This document shows positions 51,396 through 63,888 of a stretch of 64,000 nucleotides of DNA, one piece after another; position 1 is the stretch's first letter; each line of letters starts with the position of its first letter. The DNA is from Eudromia elegans (lineage: Eukaryota; Chordata; Aves; Tinamiformes; Tinamidae): positions 2,288,030 through 2,352,029 of the forward strand of contig PTEX01000119.1 in assembly GCA_003342815.1 (NCBI GenBank), in the 5' to 3' direction. A model generated the notes under the pieces. That model did no database searches. It had not been told where the DNA came from and worked only from the letters and a program-made list of their open reading frames with translations. The position numbers and the translations under genes are program-made.

Positions 51396-53737
51396 TATTT
51401 TGCTAAAAAAAAGGGAAAAAAGCTTTGTTCACTTCTTCTTAGTATAACACCATAAGTAAATCAGAAGAAATTCTACATGTGTTACTATATCCTTGAGTGA
51501 TATAGCTGCATGAAAGAAATCATTATGGCCAGTAAGAATAAATGGTCTTTTAAAGTGGACAAACATTAAAATCTTGTTTATATATCATTGGTCAAGTGAC
51601 CAATATTTTGTGGAGAGACTGAAACATATTCTGCATTGACTTGAACAATACTGAATGAGTCAATAACTTCCATGAAACTGCAAATTGGCACTGAAAATAG
51701 CCTCTAGGATGTTTAAGGGAATGCCTGTAATAAGCAATTCCCAATTCAGAGAGATGTTGGAGGTGAAGAAAAGCATTGTTAACTTGAAGTCACTGTGCTT
51801 TGACTATTTAGAACTTTCTCCCTGTGTATTTTGAGTATTTTCTATTCTTGCATGTGAAGCACCCTCTTTGAAATATTTTTACTGAAGAAAAAAAAAATAA
51901 GTCCACATACACAATAAATGAGGAAAGTGTCTTTTCTTTTCCTGTTTAAAGGAAAGAAATGAAACATCACTCTTGCAGACTTCTTTCCTGCAGAGAAGCT
52001 CATTGCTGTATACATTTGTGTTCTTGCTGCAGTGGTGAACTACTCCCAGTACCTGCAGAGAATATTTTCTTTAACCTCAGAGTGCTTGTAAAACCTGGAG
52101 AGCGAGGACAGTGATGGATGAAGGTCTTTCGGAGGCTTGACATTCAGTTTGTGGGAGGTAGTGGAGAATGCAAGCAGACTGCTACAAGGATGCATGGGGG
52201 GAATTACCTGTTAGCTGCAGAGAGCAGTGAGCTCTGTGAGCTGGAGATCTCAAAGCTTCTGTGAGCTGCTTCATGATTAGAAAGCTCATTCCAATCGGGT
52301 TGTCATAACAGAAAACCGTAAAAATGAGACCTGAGAGATTTTCACTGATATCACTCTCTAGTGTCACAGTGTCACACAAATAGTCAAAACATTATCGGCT
52401 TCTAAAATCACTGTTTTATAATTCCGTTTTTACTGTTTTCTCATATAGGTGTGAAACTTTAGAGCAAATATTGATTAATCCCTACTATAGTTGTTTGCAT
52501 AATTACTTTATTCTCATCTGATTTTCAGACAGCTCGAAACCTTGTAAAGCTTTCACCTTTGTAGTCAACATGTTTCCATACATTGTCAGCTTTCCAGCAT
52601 GTTACTGAGCAAAATTGTTCATCCATATTTATCTGCCAGGAGATTTCCCCTGCTTTTCTGCAGGGGAAAAATAAATTTCTGCAACTCGTTTGAAAAATGT
52701 GATAGGGTAAAGGTGAAATTTATAAGGAAAATATCTGTCAAGAGCTTGCTTGCACTTCTGACAAAAGAACCTTTATAGTCTTATGTCACCTAACATACTT
52801 TTTACCATAACTTTATATGTAGAAATGAATCCTATTCACTACTGAGTAATCTGGATGTGAGCAAATCTGCTTAAAGTGTGCATTTAATTATATTTTTGAA
52901 TAGAAAGTATTGGTCAAGATGAGCTCAAAGAAAGTAAAGAAAAACAGAATGCATCTTAGGAGTTAAATCTGTCTAGCACTGCCTTCACCTCAAGTGTGAG
53001 TAGGCATATGTGTTTGAAGAGTTGTTGTCAAATAATAATAAAAAAAGAAGTTTAAAAAATATTGCTTGAGGTCTAGAATAACTTAGGCCTGGAAGATGAA
53101 ATTCAGAATTTGACTTTGAGGAGACCAGTTAGCATAATGCTGGTCATGATTTATGCCTGCTCATACCATTTGCAAACTTATGTTGAGCATTGCATTAGGA
53201 ACAATAAGTCATTTCAATGTTAAATGCTAATTTAGCATGATTATCTACTGCAGAAAGGCAGTACCTTGCTTTTGTGCTGATAGTATACTGAGAATGAAAA
53301 ACCATATATTAAACTGAAAAATAGTATTTAAGTGACAAAATGTACATCCAAGTAACGTGACGTTGGACATTATAGGCTGATTAATCAATTTTATGCCCAT
53401 GCGTTTATTCTTTTGCCATTTGAACTTTCATTTTCTCAAGTGATTTTCTTTATTTAGTAAAGTGTATGGAGCAGAAATGAGAGCTCTGTGAAGACCTGAT
53501 ACGTTCAGCATGATTTCTGTGATGAAATAAGTCAGGGAAGTAATAGCTCACAATTTTCCTCACAAATATGTGACTTCTGTCAGCTTCTGCTGACCGAGAA
53601 AGATCACTGTTTTTTGTAGCCATGAAGGAGATAGTGGGGCCAAATGTATCAGACAGAGTGGACGTTATTATCTCATGATTAACATGTTGAGACAGGATGT
53701 TAACAAAATAGAATGAGTTTGTGCTTGTCTTATTGAG
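51396..53737. other. Unique DNA, no gene seen
   Basis: AT-rich DNA with no gene or repeat recognised. Confidence 0.6.
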
Positions 53738-53760
53738 AACAACAACAACAACAACAACAA
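53738..53760. repeat. AAC trinucleotide repeat
   Basis: About seven and a half tandem AAC units without interruption. Confidence 0.9.
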
Positions 53761-55266
53761 TCTTTCTGATCTCAAAGGAAGATTTGAAGGAATAAAATAT
53801 CAGGATCTAATGAAAAAAGTAGTTGCCTTATAGAAAAGAAAAGCATAAACATTTTTGATCTTGCCAGTGCTACAATTCTTTATGGAAATCAACCAAGCCC
53901 AAATGACTTGCATCTGACGTGCTAATTTATGCTGTTTCAGATCACAGACTGACAGACCTTGTTTTTTCACTTTGACATATTGAGCAGCTTTAAAATTGTG
54001 ATTGTTTGTTTACAAGGTATAAGCTGTAAATAATGCTACTTTTTTTTTCTGTACTATGTTCATCGGCTGTAAAATATACAGTAAAGAGGACATAATTGCC
54101 ATTCTTTAGAGATTAAGTCTCCTAACTAATGAAATAGGGAGCCTATAACCACCTTGATAAGTCATCCTTAACCATTTTAATTAAGAGGGGGATGCTGTTC
54201 TCAAACAGATGAGAGATTCTGAAATCTTAAGGCTAAGAATAGACCAGCTTAAGACACAAAGAAATCCTCCCATCTTTGTGCATCTTTCTGTTGAGGCAGA
54301 AGCAACCTGGGAACAAGAATCTCAGAGTGTCTGATTAAAGGGCCAAAGTTCAGCATTATGAATTAAGAAAAAAAGCAAAGAAAGAAGGGCATAGGCATAC
54401 AAAATAATGAAAATATCCAGTGGTTTTTTTTTTTTTTAAGATGCACCTGGCATATGTCTGTCCTCCCTGAAAAGTGAGAAAGAACATATTATTATACCTT
54501 TTTTCTGTAAGTTTCTAGTGCACAGCAAAACAGCAAGAAGAAAACTTCTTCCATTGTCCATGAAAAAAAATTTAAAAATAAAAATAAAATAAAATAAAAT
54601 AAAAATAAAAATAAAAATAAAATCTGTCTGCTGATATAGAGAAAGGTACAGTCAGACATTTAACATTCTAAAAGGTTGAACTACTTCAAGCATCTTTTCA
54701 AAAATCATTCTTCCAGACAACTTCCCTTCAGCACAACTCCTCAGGATTGATCAACAAAACTGTGAAGGAGCTATCACAGTTTCCCATCAAGCAACAAAAT
54801 AACTCCAGTGATATCCAAAGATCAGACTACTAGTGGTGAGAAGAGGGTTGTTTTGAAGGTTTTTACTGTGTGACAAGGGAAAAAAAAAAAGAAAAAAAAT
54901 GAACTAATCTAAACTATTCCAAAATCTTTAAAAAATAGGCATGAAATATGATAAGAAAAGGATTCCTTTGCATAAGTAATACAAGCTACAATTTAATGGT
55001 AAAAGGCTTTTATAAATTTCACCTCTAGCCTATGAAGACTTGTCTAGGCTTACCTAGAAATACTAAAGGTGCTTGTCTGCAGTAGATTTGATTCTTTTAT
55101 TTCTGACTGAATTTGAGATAGGTAATATTTACTATTCTGAAGATCTGTGATGTGTTTTGACAAAATATTTGGAAATGGATCCTTTTGCAGTCCATCCTGT
55201 GTTCCCAGCTCTTTATCTCAAAACACATTGCTTTTACTCTCACATACAAACACACATTCCCTCTTT
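53761..55266. other. Unique AT-rich DNA, no gene seen
   Basis: No gene recognised. The stretch contains an A-rich pentamer and hexamer array at 54565-54622, a 9-bp-stem inverted repeat at 54757-54782 (AAACTGTGA and TCACAGTTT) and A runs near 54880-54899. Confidence 0.6.
54565..54622. repeat. AAAAT and AAAAAT simple repeat
   Basis: A-rich array of mixed TAAAA and TAAAAA units after a run of eight A. No LINE or SINE body was recognised on either side. Birds have few poly-A-tailed retroposons, so this is more likely slippage-born. Confidence 0.9.
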
Positions 55267-55340
55267 CCTTTTCCCTCTTTCCTCATTCCTCCTTCCACAC
55301 ATTCCTTTTCCCTCTTTCCTCATTCCTCCTTCCATACATT
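55267..55340. repeat. 37-bp tandem duplication in a polypyrimidine tract
   Basis: Two adjacent copies of a 37-base unit (55267-55303 and 55304-55340) start CCTTTTCCCTCTTTCCTCAT and end in CACACATT or CATACATT. The strand is almost entirely C and T from 55257 to 55333. The duplication produces overlapping open frames in all three forward frames, which are artefacts. Confidence 0.92.
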
Positions 55341-55768
55341 CAACTAAATACACCTAAAAGCAAATCTGTATATATGTTTCAAATTTAAGGTGACGAACAG
55401 ACTTATTTTTGTTTGTGATGGTATTACAAAGAACGAATGAACTCCTACTGAAGCAAAGAAGGCTAAGATGCCATCTTTTTGCTGTTAAGCAGCCATCTTC
55501 CTCTTCATTTTGTCAGGAAAATCCACAGTTGTTAATGACAGAGATAAGAAGAACTCATGGTAAATGTTATCTAGATCTAAATGCTGGAGACTTCTCAGTT
55601 CTAGAAGTTTGTATTGTATCCTTGTCAATAACAGCAATTCCACTTGTGTATCCAAGTGCTTTCAAATCTTTGGGTCACTGGGCATTTTGCTCTCATTCCC
55701 TTATGTATCTGCGATGCTGAGCTGGAGCAGTGTAGGTTCTTTACAAACACTTGATCACAGCTTTCATA
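55341..55768. other. Unique spacer, no gene supported
   Basis: It carries a 103-codon plus-strand frame (55409-55720) with no recognisable domain and no supporting context. I treat it as chance. Confidence 0.55.
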
Positions 55769-55865
55769 TAAAATAAAATAAAATAAAATAAAATAAAATA
55801 AAATAAAATAAAATAAAATAAAATAAAATAAAATAAAATAAAATAAAATAAAATAAAATAAAATA
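55769..55865. repeat. Pure TAAAA pentanucleotide microsatellite
   Basis: About 19 uninterrupted TAAAA units over 97 bases, with no imperfect unit. The purity suggests recent expansion and probable length variation. On the minus strand it translates as a repeated FILFY pattern, which is an artefact. Confidence 0.97.
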
Positions 55866-56430
55866 GGAAATATTTAATTTGCTTCCACAGTTGGGGAAGG
55901 AGACAATTTCCATTCTTCTTTGCCCAAAAGGGGCAGATATGAGTTAAGGATCGCATCACAGCAGTAGTGCAGAAAAGTGCAGAAAATCTTTTGAATCAAT
56001 ATATTGGTCTCCTCTGTGTGTTTGGGGTGTCTGTGTGTAATATCAATGAGCCTGTAGGTCTGTGGAGATTTAGAGTGTTTCCCCAGGTGACCCCATGGAA
56101 AGGACGATGCCAAGTGATGCACTGTCTGTTCCACAGCCTGAGTCACGAAGTTCTGCAGAGACTCTCATCTTGCAGAATCGGCACTGAACTCAGCCCAGGG
56201 CTCACTACAAAGACAGCCATGCAAGATTCAGTGCAACTTTCCAATGCAGCTTAACTAATCAAAAACTTCTCTAGGCTGACTGAAACAGCAGCGAAGCTAC
56301 AACCGCATGCGTACATACAACTGCAGTATGTTTCTTTGACTGGAGATTGATGGATATTTTTCCAATATGACAGACCCTTTACTACAGCACAGCAAGCACT
56401 ATTCTAGCTCCTCAGTTAGTAGTCTTCACT

Positions 56431-56431
<1 letters not shown>
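55866..56431. other. Unique spacer between two microsatellites, no gene seen
   Basis: No gene or repeat recognised. Opposite-strand frames of 90-95 codons overlap here and look like chance. Confidence 0.55.
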
Positions 56432-56490
<59 letters not shown>

Positions 56491-56511
56491 TATTTATTTA
56501 TTTATTTATTT
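56432..56511. repeat. Compound TATC and TATT microsatellite
   Basis: About 15 uninterrupted TATC units (56432-56490) pass directly into about five TATT units (to 56511). The adjoining second motif differs by one base from the first, as when a point mutation in one unit is itself expanded. Confidence 0.97.
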
Positions 56512-59500
56512 TCTGTAGTCTCTCTATAACTCCAACACCTGGAGCTGCATACAGGAACTCCTGGTTCCCGGCATTTGTCTGCAAAGCTGCAGACTTTAAT
56601 ATTTTTCTTCAGATCCATTTGTTCTAAAATATGTTAATGATAATCACATTGTAAAAGTATTGATTTTACCTGTTCTCAAGACACAAACTAGTTAGTCCTA
56701 TAGCACCCTTAACAATGAAACAGTTTAAACTGCCCATCTCTCTCTGCATACCTCTGGACAGAGAGAAAGAGAGCGCCCTAGTCACCAGGCTGACCTGCTC
56801 TAGAGAGAAATATGCTCTCCACATTGCTTGATGAAAATGTGCAGCATTTCCAGGTGCAAAAGTGGTGACATGGCTTCCAGCTTCTCTGCGGGCTGGAAGG
56901 AGCTTGGCTTTCAGTACACAGTGAAATTCACTTTCGTATCTCACTGCCATTTGATGAAAATGTACAATCAGTCTCCTGTTTCCTATCTAAACTGTGCTCC
57001 TCTCTATATGAAAATCATCAGCAGCCACACATTCCATCCTTTTCTTACAACATCCAGCTTTTAACGAGCGGGATGGTTGAGAGGATCTGTCCCCGTACAT
57101 GTGTGGATACGTGGGTTGGATCAATTGTCTGTAGGTGGTGTAACTTGTTTCTGAATCTTGACCATCTGTTAGTATGAAATAAATTCTGAGCTGTCCACTT
57201 CTGTGAAACATGCTTTTGCACAGGTTCATAGATCTGATACATGCCTTTGGATGATTTCAAAGTTAAAAAGTAAGCAGGAGTTAGGCAGAACAAGCATACA
57301 GCAGAGCAAAAGTTTTGGGATTATCCTGGTTACAGATGGCTAACCTCTGCGGAAAATGTGCTTTAAAATTGTTACCTCAAGGACATTGTCTTTTAGCTTA
57401 TGAACACCAAAACCCACAGCATCAATACGTATACATTTACAGATAGAGAGTATATATTTACTTGTAATTTTAGTGCATGTGTACTTATTAAGAGATCAGG
57501 GATGACAGATAAAACTGCAATCAGTACCAATTTTTGGCTTTGGACCACAAATAATTTAGTATGGTGACAATTACAAAAACAAGCAAATAAACAAACAAAA
57601 AATCCTCAAAATCAATGAGTAAAGAGGTCACCTAATGGTAACATCATAATAATAAAAAGAAGAACAATAAAGTGCTGCATTTACTTGAGGCTTAAATACT
57701 CTTTACACTGTGCTTGCATTAAAATAGATGATAAATTTCAAGATCTCTAATTTTATTGCTTTGTTGATGCTTCTACATTTTGTTTGTAAAGTAGGTATTG
57801 CACTACTTGCTTCTTATTAGATCCTAAGGGGAATCTTTATTTTTCAAGAGCAAACTCACAGCAGCGTCTGATATTTAGTCTACTGTAACTGATTATGAAA
57901 TATATTGAAAACATAAATCCTTCACTTTGGGTTCAGTTGTTGACCATTTTGACCTAGGCTGCTGAATGATGATTGCTGGCAGCTGTTCAAGTACCGTTAC
58001 ATCCACTATGGCATCAGCTAATGGGGTATCCTGTATATGAATTTTCTCTGTACCATACAAAAGTAAATAAAAGGAATCACAATAAAAATACAATCAGGAT
58101 GTTGTTATACATAAAATTTTCAATACAATATATGAATATATTCTTATTCTAATAAAAATGCATAACATGTTTTTTGCTTATTTGTTTTGGTTTAGTCTAC
58201 AGGTTGATTGATATTTATCTAATCTCTTTGCTGTGAGGCTGACAGGCTGGCAAATCCATGCTATATTTTGAGGGATTTTTAGCACTTTCTAATTTTGAAT
58301 GGGCAGTACCTCTTGCTGTGCCAGAACCACAGATCCTTTCAGATCTAAAAGAATTATTTTTAAATGTTTTATATTTTTTTCTGGCCAAAATAGCTCTTTT
58401 AATTTGTCTCTTTCTGCTTATTCTTCTTTAAAGAGCTACTGCAAAGGAGAATTGACAGCTCACAAGCTGTAATTCAGTTACAAGATAGGATTCCCTACTT
58501 CAAATGGAAGACCTTTATAATAAAAGCAGTGGAAATATTTCTTCTTATTTTCTGATGTCTGTGATAAAAACCATGTGTTACCTTTTTTTCATTGCCACAA
58601 TTCATTATCTTCTGAAACTCTGTGATCCCATGCACATTTCAAAAAAATTAATCAGAATTACAATATCTCTGACTCCAGGCTCAAATGTAGCAAACATTTC
58701 TCTCTCTCTTTTTTTTTTTCCTTTATATTTTACCTGGGGAAACCATCAAAATATAAGCCACCAAGAAGAGCTGTTCTCTTCTTGAGTATCCTTCTTGAGT
58801 ACCTCATTAATAAATAATAGCTTATGAACAGCTGTATGGGCGTAACTAATTCTGAAATAATTAGTCATAGAGGTACAAAATTGAATTCTGATTCTCTCCT
58901 AAATCTATACAAAAATAGTCAGATCAGCCTTGACAATATCATCAAATGGAAAGGAAGATGATCATGAAGAATTAATTGATTGATGCAGCTGCATAAAAGT
59001 TACTATCTCTACTGACAAACACAATTTTCCCTGTATTTTCTGTGTTTTTAAATGGCAAATAAGTTTTTATTGAAACCAGCTGCATTTCTCTTCCCAAGTA
59101 AGAGGCAGTGTGGAATAACATAGTCAAGAGAGAAGGATAAAACTACTGTTTTCATGGAAACAAGTGGAAAAAGAAAAAAAAAACAAAGAGAAAAGTCTAA
59201 ACAGTGTGAAAAAATTTAAATGTTAATTCAAAAATATTTCATTTTGGTAAAATGAGAGAGAAAAATTTAGGAACTGATATATAGTGAACTCCTTTACTTC
59301 CCGGTTCCAACAGCATCTTTTAAAGCAATTATTTTCCTATATGGCTCACAACGACTTTTGCTATAGAGAGCCAGAGGACTTCTTCATCCATCTATTAGAT
59401 TTACATAGGGAGTGCTCAGCTGATGCTTAACAAAGGTTTTCTTATCCTTAGTAAGGAGCTGTAGAAAAGATGTGGACTTTGCGAAGGTTGGGAATAAGGT

Positions 59501-61626
59501 AGGAGGTGACTCATTAACCATAGCTCTGGCAAAGAAAGCTGACCATTTCAGTACAAAGGGAGATGAATCTTTGTTTTAGATGCACAGATATATCCATTAA
59601 GTGGAACAGATGGTGTAAATGTTTTTCTCTGAGTTAGGCAGATGAACATGGGAGGGAAAAATAATCTTCGACTCAGGCCAAAATCACCCAGTATCATGAT
59701 GTTAGTGAATGTGTTTTAGAGACTGGCAAAGGCAATTACACTGGTATTGTGATTAAAGTGTATATTGCAATTTCTACATTTTGAAAAATGCATACATTTT
59801 TATTGTGATTTCAATGTATTGCTGTATCAATCTTCTAAATCAAAAGCCATATGTCACATCAAATATCTTTAAAGTAAACTTCTATATTAAATGTTATTTA
59901 CATTAAACCTACTCCATTTGTGGAACATCTAAAAGAACCTATTCAGAAAGTATTAAACTCTGATGACTTCTTGAGTTGTTTTAGAGTGCAAATAGGAAAG
60001 AATATTTTTTTTTATAGCAATTTCTGTTGTACGTATTGTTACAGATTTTTTTCTTCTACATAGAAACAAAAGTTTTTGATATATTTGAAAAAGGAAGATC
60101 AGAGGATCAGAAATCAAGATCAGAAATCTACTGTTTTTTGAAGTCTATTGAGGGTTCAGATGGATCAAGAATTGGAGTAAATGTAACAATCTCATGCTAT
60201 GTTTTGAAGTGATCTGACTATGTATATATATGAGAATATATATGTATATTCTCAGTGGTGATGCAACTGTGCCATTTTCTTCCTTATGTTCAGATACAAA
60301 TAATTGCAGACTAATACATTGGAAAAGTTTGCACTATTATTATTAAAAAAAAAAAAAGTAATAGGCCAAAGAGTTATTGAAAGTCTGCTAAACTTATAGA
60401 TACTTAATACTTGTAGCAAGGTGTTGGGAATATGGGTATGCATAATATATTTTAGCTTCTGCTGTACCATCCTGGAGTATGCTCCAGGCATGAGCATGCC
60501 CACACTGGGCAGCCAAAAAGCTGCCATGTAATTGCTTTTTTAATTATCTTTACCTTACAGACCATGTCCCCATGCATAAAAAATATAGTAGTTCCAAGCT
60601 CCTGAGGAGCCTGAGACAATAAAAAATAAGGCTAGTAAATGCATTATCATTTAAGTATTTTTCAGCATTAATATTTACTTCTTTTAGTTTGATATAATGT
60701 GAGTTAGCTGAATACTACATGTTTTATAGCCTTAAACAGGAAAGGACCAATAGTATTTAGATGCCTAGAATTACACTTAGTGTATAATTGGTATTCTCAG
60801 AGTTTGTAAGCTCCTGATATATACTGAAGTGTTTTAGAAGCTTCTGAAAATCTCCTTTAACTGTTCTTATTTCTTAGGAGAATTTAAATGATTAGGTACC
60901 CCTGCACTAGGGTTCTCAAAGAGGCAAAACGGCAGGCTAGGGACAAATCATCCCATTTGTTTCAGTCACTGCTTATTGCAGAGAGGTTTTCTTTTCCTGG
61001 AGCTGACATTTTCAGGAAAAAAAAATGCATATTGAAATGTGTAAGAAAGGGCAGAATTATTTGATTAAATCAAAACATTGTGTTCTAAAAAGTAGCCATA
61101 TTTTCCTTACAAGATTACCCTTTAACAGTAACATGTATAACAGTAACAAAGATAACTTGGCTACTGAAAGTGGCATTATACCAGAAGTGTCTGGAATTAT
61201 AGTATAATGAAAACCTAATCATATTAGACAAAAAAAAAAGGAACAAAGAGGATCTTAAGTATATCTTCAATATTTAAAAAGTGAAATAAATAAAGCAAAA
61301 TGCCCTATGGCTGAGAAAAAGAAAGGGCAATAACCTCTGCTGATACGTTGGGATTGGCTTCAAGGTACATTTACAAATTATTTGAAGGAAGTTAATTATC
61401 ATCCAAGGAAAAAAGCTCTTGGAAATATTTTCTACTACCCTCTTATGACTCTAGATACTGCCTTTTTGATAATGTCAACTGTACAACTTATCATGCTGAA
61501 GGCCATGGCTGCAAAACTAAAAGCAAAGTCACATTCAGCTTCACTGCTCGGAACTCATACCAATGTGTCATTAAAAGAAAAAAAAAAAAGGTTTGTGGGC
61601 ATTATATATTTTGAATTTCAAAAATC
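56512..61626. other. Unique AT-rich DNA, no gene seen
   Basis: About 5 kb with no gene or CR1. It contains a hairpin at 60231-60254 and A runs near 60345-60357 and 61231-61241. Confidence 0.6.
60231..60254. repeat. 10-bp inverted repeat in AT-rich DNA
   Basis: TGAGAATATA and TATATTCTCA are exact reverse complements around TATG. It lies within a longer TATATA-rich stretch, so it is probably incidental. Confidence 0.75.
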
Positions 61627-62718
61627 AGAGAATCACAGAATGGCTGAGGATAGAAGTATTCTCTAGAGATCATCTAGTCCAACTCCCTGCTCCAGCAGGG
61701 ACACCCAGAGCATGGGGCACAGGGTGGCATCTAGGCAGGTTTGGAAGATCTCCAGAGCAGGAGACTCCACAGCCTCTCTGGGCAGCCTGTGCCAGGGCTC
61801 TGTCACCCTCACAGGAAGGACATTCTTCCTCACCTGGAGATGGAACGTCCTGTGTTTCAACTTGCACTCATTACTCCCTTGTCCTGCTGTGGTCTGCCAC
61901 CAGGAAGAGTTTGGTTCCCTCCTCCCTACATTGTCCCTTAGGTACTTAAACATATCGATTAGATCTCCTCTCAACCTTCTCTTCTCCAGGCAGATCAAGC
62001 CCAGCTCGCTCAGTTTTTCCTCATATGATAGATGCTTCAGTCCCTTAATCATCTTTATTGTTCTATGCTAGACCCTCTCTAGAAGCTCCATGTCCCTCTT
62101 GTCCTGGAAAGCCCAGATCTGTACCCAATACTCCAGGTGCAGCCTCACCAGAGCCAGGATCCTATTGGCCTTCTTGGCCACAAGGGTACCTTGCTGCCTC
62201 ATGGGTAACTTGTTGTCAATGAGGACTCCTAAATCCCTCTCTTTGGAGCTGCTTTCCTGCAGGTCAGCCCCTAATCTCTCCTGGTGTCTGGGGTTATTCC
62301 TCCTTAGGTGCCAGGATCCTGCACTTGTCCTTGTTGAACTTCATGAGTTTCCTCTCTGCCCAACTCTCCATCCTGTCCAGGTGTCTCTGAATGGCAGCAC
62401 AGCCCTCTGGAATGTCTGTCACTCCACCCAGTTAGTACTATCTACAAACTTGCTCAGGGTGCACTTTGTGCCCTTGTTCAAGTCATTGCTGAACAAATTG
62501 GGCCCATACTGACCCCTATGGGACACCACTGGAGGCTGCAAGCCTACAGTTACATGTGGCCCCATTTTTATGACCCTTTGAGCTCTGTCAGTTCCCAATT
62601 CACCAAACTATCCACTTATCTAATCCGCACTTTGTGAGCTTCTCCATGAGGATATTATGGGAGACTCTGTAGAAAGCCTTGCTGAAGTCAGGTAGACAAC
62701 ATCCATGGCTTTATCATC

Positions 62719-62770
62719 ATCCATCCATCCATCCATCCATCCATCCATCCATCCATCCATCCATCCATCC
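62719..62770. repeat. ATCC microsatellite inside CR1 ORF2
   Basis: Thirteen uninterrupted ATCC units (GGAT on the CR1 sense strand). In reading frame the array gives WMDG repeats where related copies have a single Trp or Gly-Trp followed by acidic residues. The plus-strand CR1 has the short seed AGATGGATAAATGAG at the same place (27055-27069). The array therefore grew from a pre-existing GGAT word in the element. Confidence 0.95.
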
Positions 62771-63692
62771 ACCTCATCACAGAAGGCTATCAGGTATGTC
62801 AAAAAACAACTTCCCCATAGTGAATCCATGCTGACTAGTCCTGATGAGCCTCTCCTTCTTGATATGCCTGCACTGATGTTAGCTCTCTTCTAGTCCTCTG
62901 GCACCACCCCTGCTCTCCACAACTTCTCAGAGATGACAGAGAGCAGCTCAGCAATAACCTCTGGAGTTCCCTCTGCACTCTTAGGTGCATCCCATTCAGA
63001 CCCATCGATGTATGGGCATCCAGTTTGCCTAAATAATCCCTTACCCCATCTTTCTCAGCCAGTGGAAAGTCCTTATCTCTCTCAGTTATCTCCCTTGTAT
63101 CTTGCCTCTAGAGTTCATGGGGACCAGCCTTAGCAGTGAAAACTGAGGCAAAGAAGGCATTTAGTAACTCTACCTTCTCTGCATCCTCTGTCATCAAGGC
63201 ACCCTCCCCCTTTAGCAGCGGACTAACATTTTCCCTACTCTTCCTCTTGATGCTGATCTATTTATAGAAGACTTTCCTGTTGTCCCTGATATCCTTTCCA
63301 ACTCTAATTCCAAATGGGCCTTGGCCTTCCTCACTACATGCCTGCGTCACTTCACAATGTTCTGATATTGCCCCATGTGGTCAAGCCCTTCTTTCACATT
63401 ACATATGCTCTCTTTTTCTCATTAAGGTTTCCCAGGAGCTCCTTGGGAGGAGGTCCTTGGGAGCAACCTGGGAGGAAACACAGGTTTCCTACCCCTCTTG
63501 CTTTGCTTCTTTCTTCTAGGAATCCTGGGCTTGGAGAAGGTAATGTTAGAATATTAGCCAACTCTCCTGGACCCCCTTTACTTCTAGGACTACGGCCCAG
63601 GAGATTCCTCCAAAGAGCTTCCTAAAGAGGTCAAAGTTGGCTCTCTCGAAGTCCAGGGTTGCAATCCTGCTTCTTGCCGAGGATTCTTCCTG

Positions 63693-63713
63693 CTTCCTCC
63701 TCCAAGGAGGAAG
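63693..63713. repeat. Foldback at the CR1 5' junction
   Basis: CTTCCTCC and GGAGGAAG pair around TCCAA exactly where CR1 similarity ends. The word GGAGGAAGCTTG occurs here (63706-63717) and again at 63815-63826 outside the element. Confidence 0.7.
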
Positions 63714-63888
63714 CTTGAACCATAACATATTTCAATAACATTCTGTAAACTTTGAAAATGGCTTATTTTGGGCTGTCTGAATAGCAACATAACTCAGTTG
63801 GAGGTACAAGAAATGGAGGAAGCTTGTTTGAAACTCCTCAACCCTGCATTAGCTTTTTGAAATGAGTTCCAGACTTCTAGATATATTT
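63714..63888. other. Spacer between two CR1 copies
   Basis: About 175 bases of unique-looking sequence with no gene. It contains the second GGAGGAAGCTTG. Confidence 0.6.

Larger units (their letters stand above)
61627..63713 (-). mobile_element. 5'-truncated CR1 LINE, about 2.1 kb
   Basis: On the minus strand it runs from the end of the endonuclease through the reverse transcriptase to the 3' end. Visible pieces are ATLDFERANFDLFRKLF near the 5' edge (63640-63690), [11 protein letters not shown] just before the expanded repeat, [15 protein letters not shown] in place of motif A ([11 protein letters not shown] in kin), and VDS at 62433-62425 in place of the catalytic ADD. The C-terminal end reads MIKGLKHLSYEEKLSELGLI, DLIDMFKYLRDN and [20 protein letters not shown], followed by a 3' UTR ending GCCATTCTGTGATTCTC. 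An ATCC microsatellite interrupts it at 62719-62770. Frameshifts are many, so it is dead. The 5' edge is near 63700-63713, where a small foldback lies. Confidence 0.95.

Noticed and set aside
55409-55720. A 103-codon plus-strand frame between two simple repeats
   Set aside because: There is no known motif. The amino acid pattern is unremarkable and the region lies beside unstable repeats.
55741-55959. A minus-strand frame with repeated FILFY
   Set aside because: It is the translation of the TAAAA microsatellite, not a protein.
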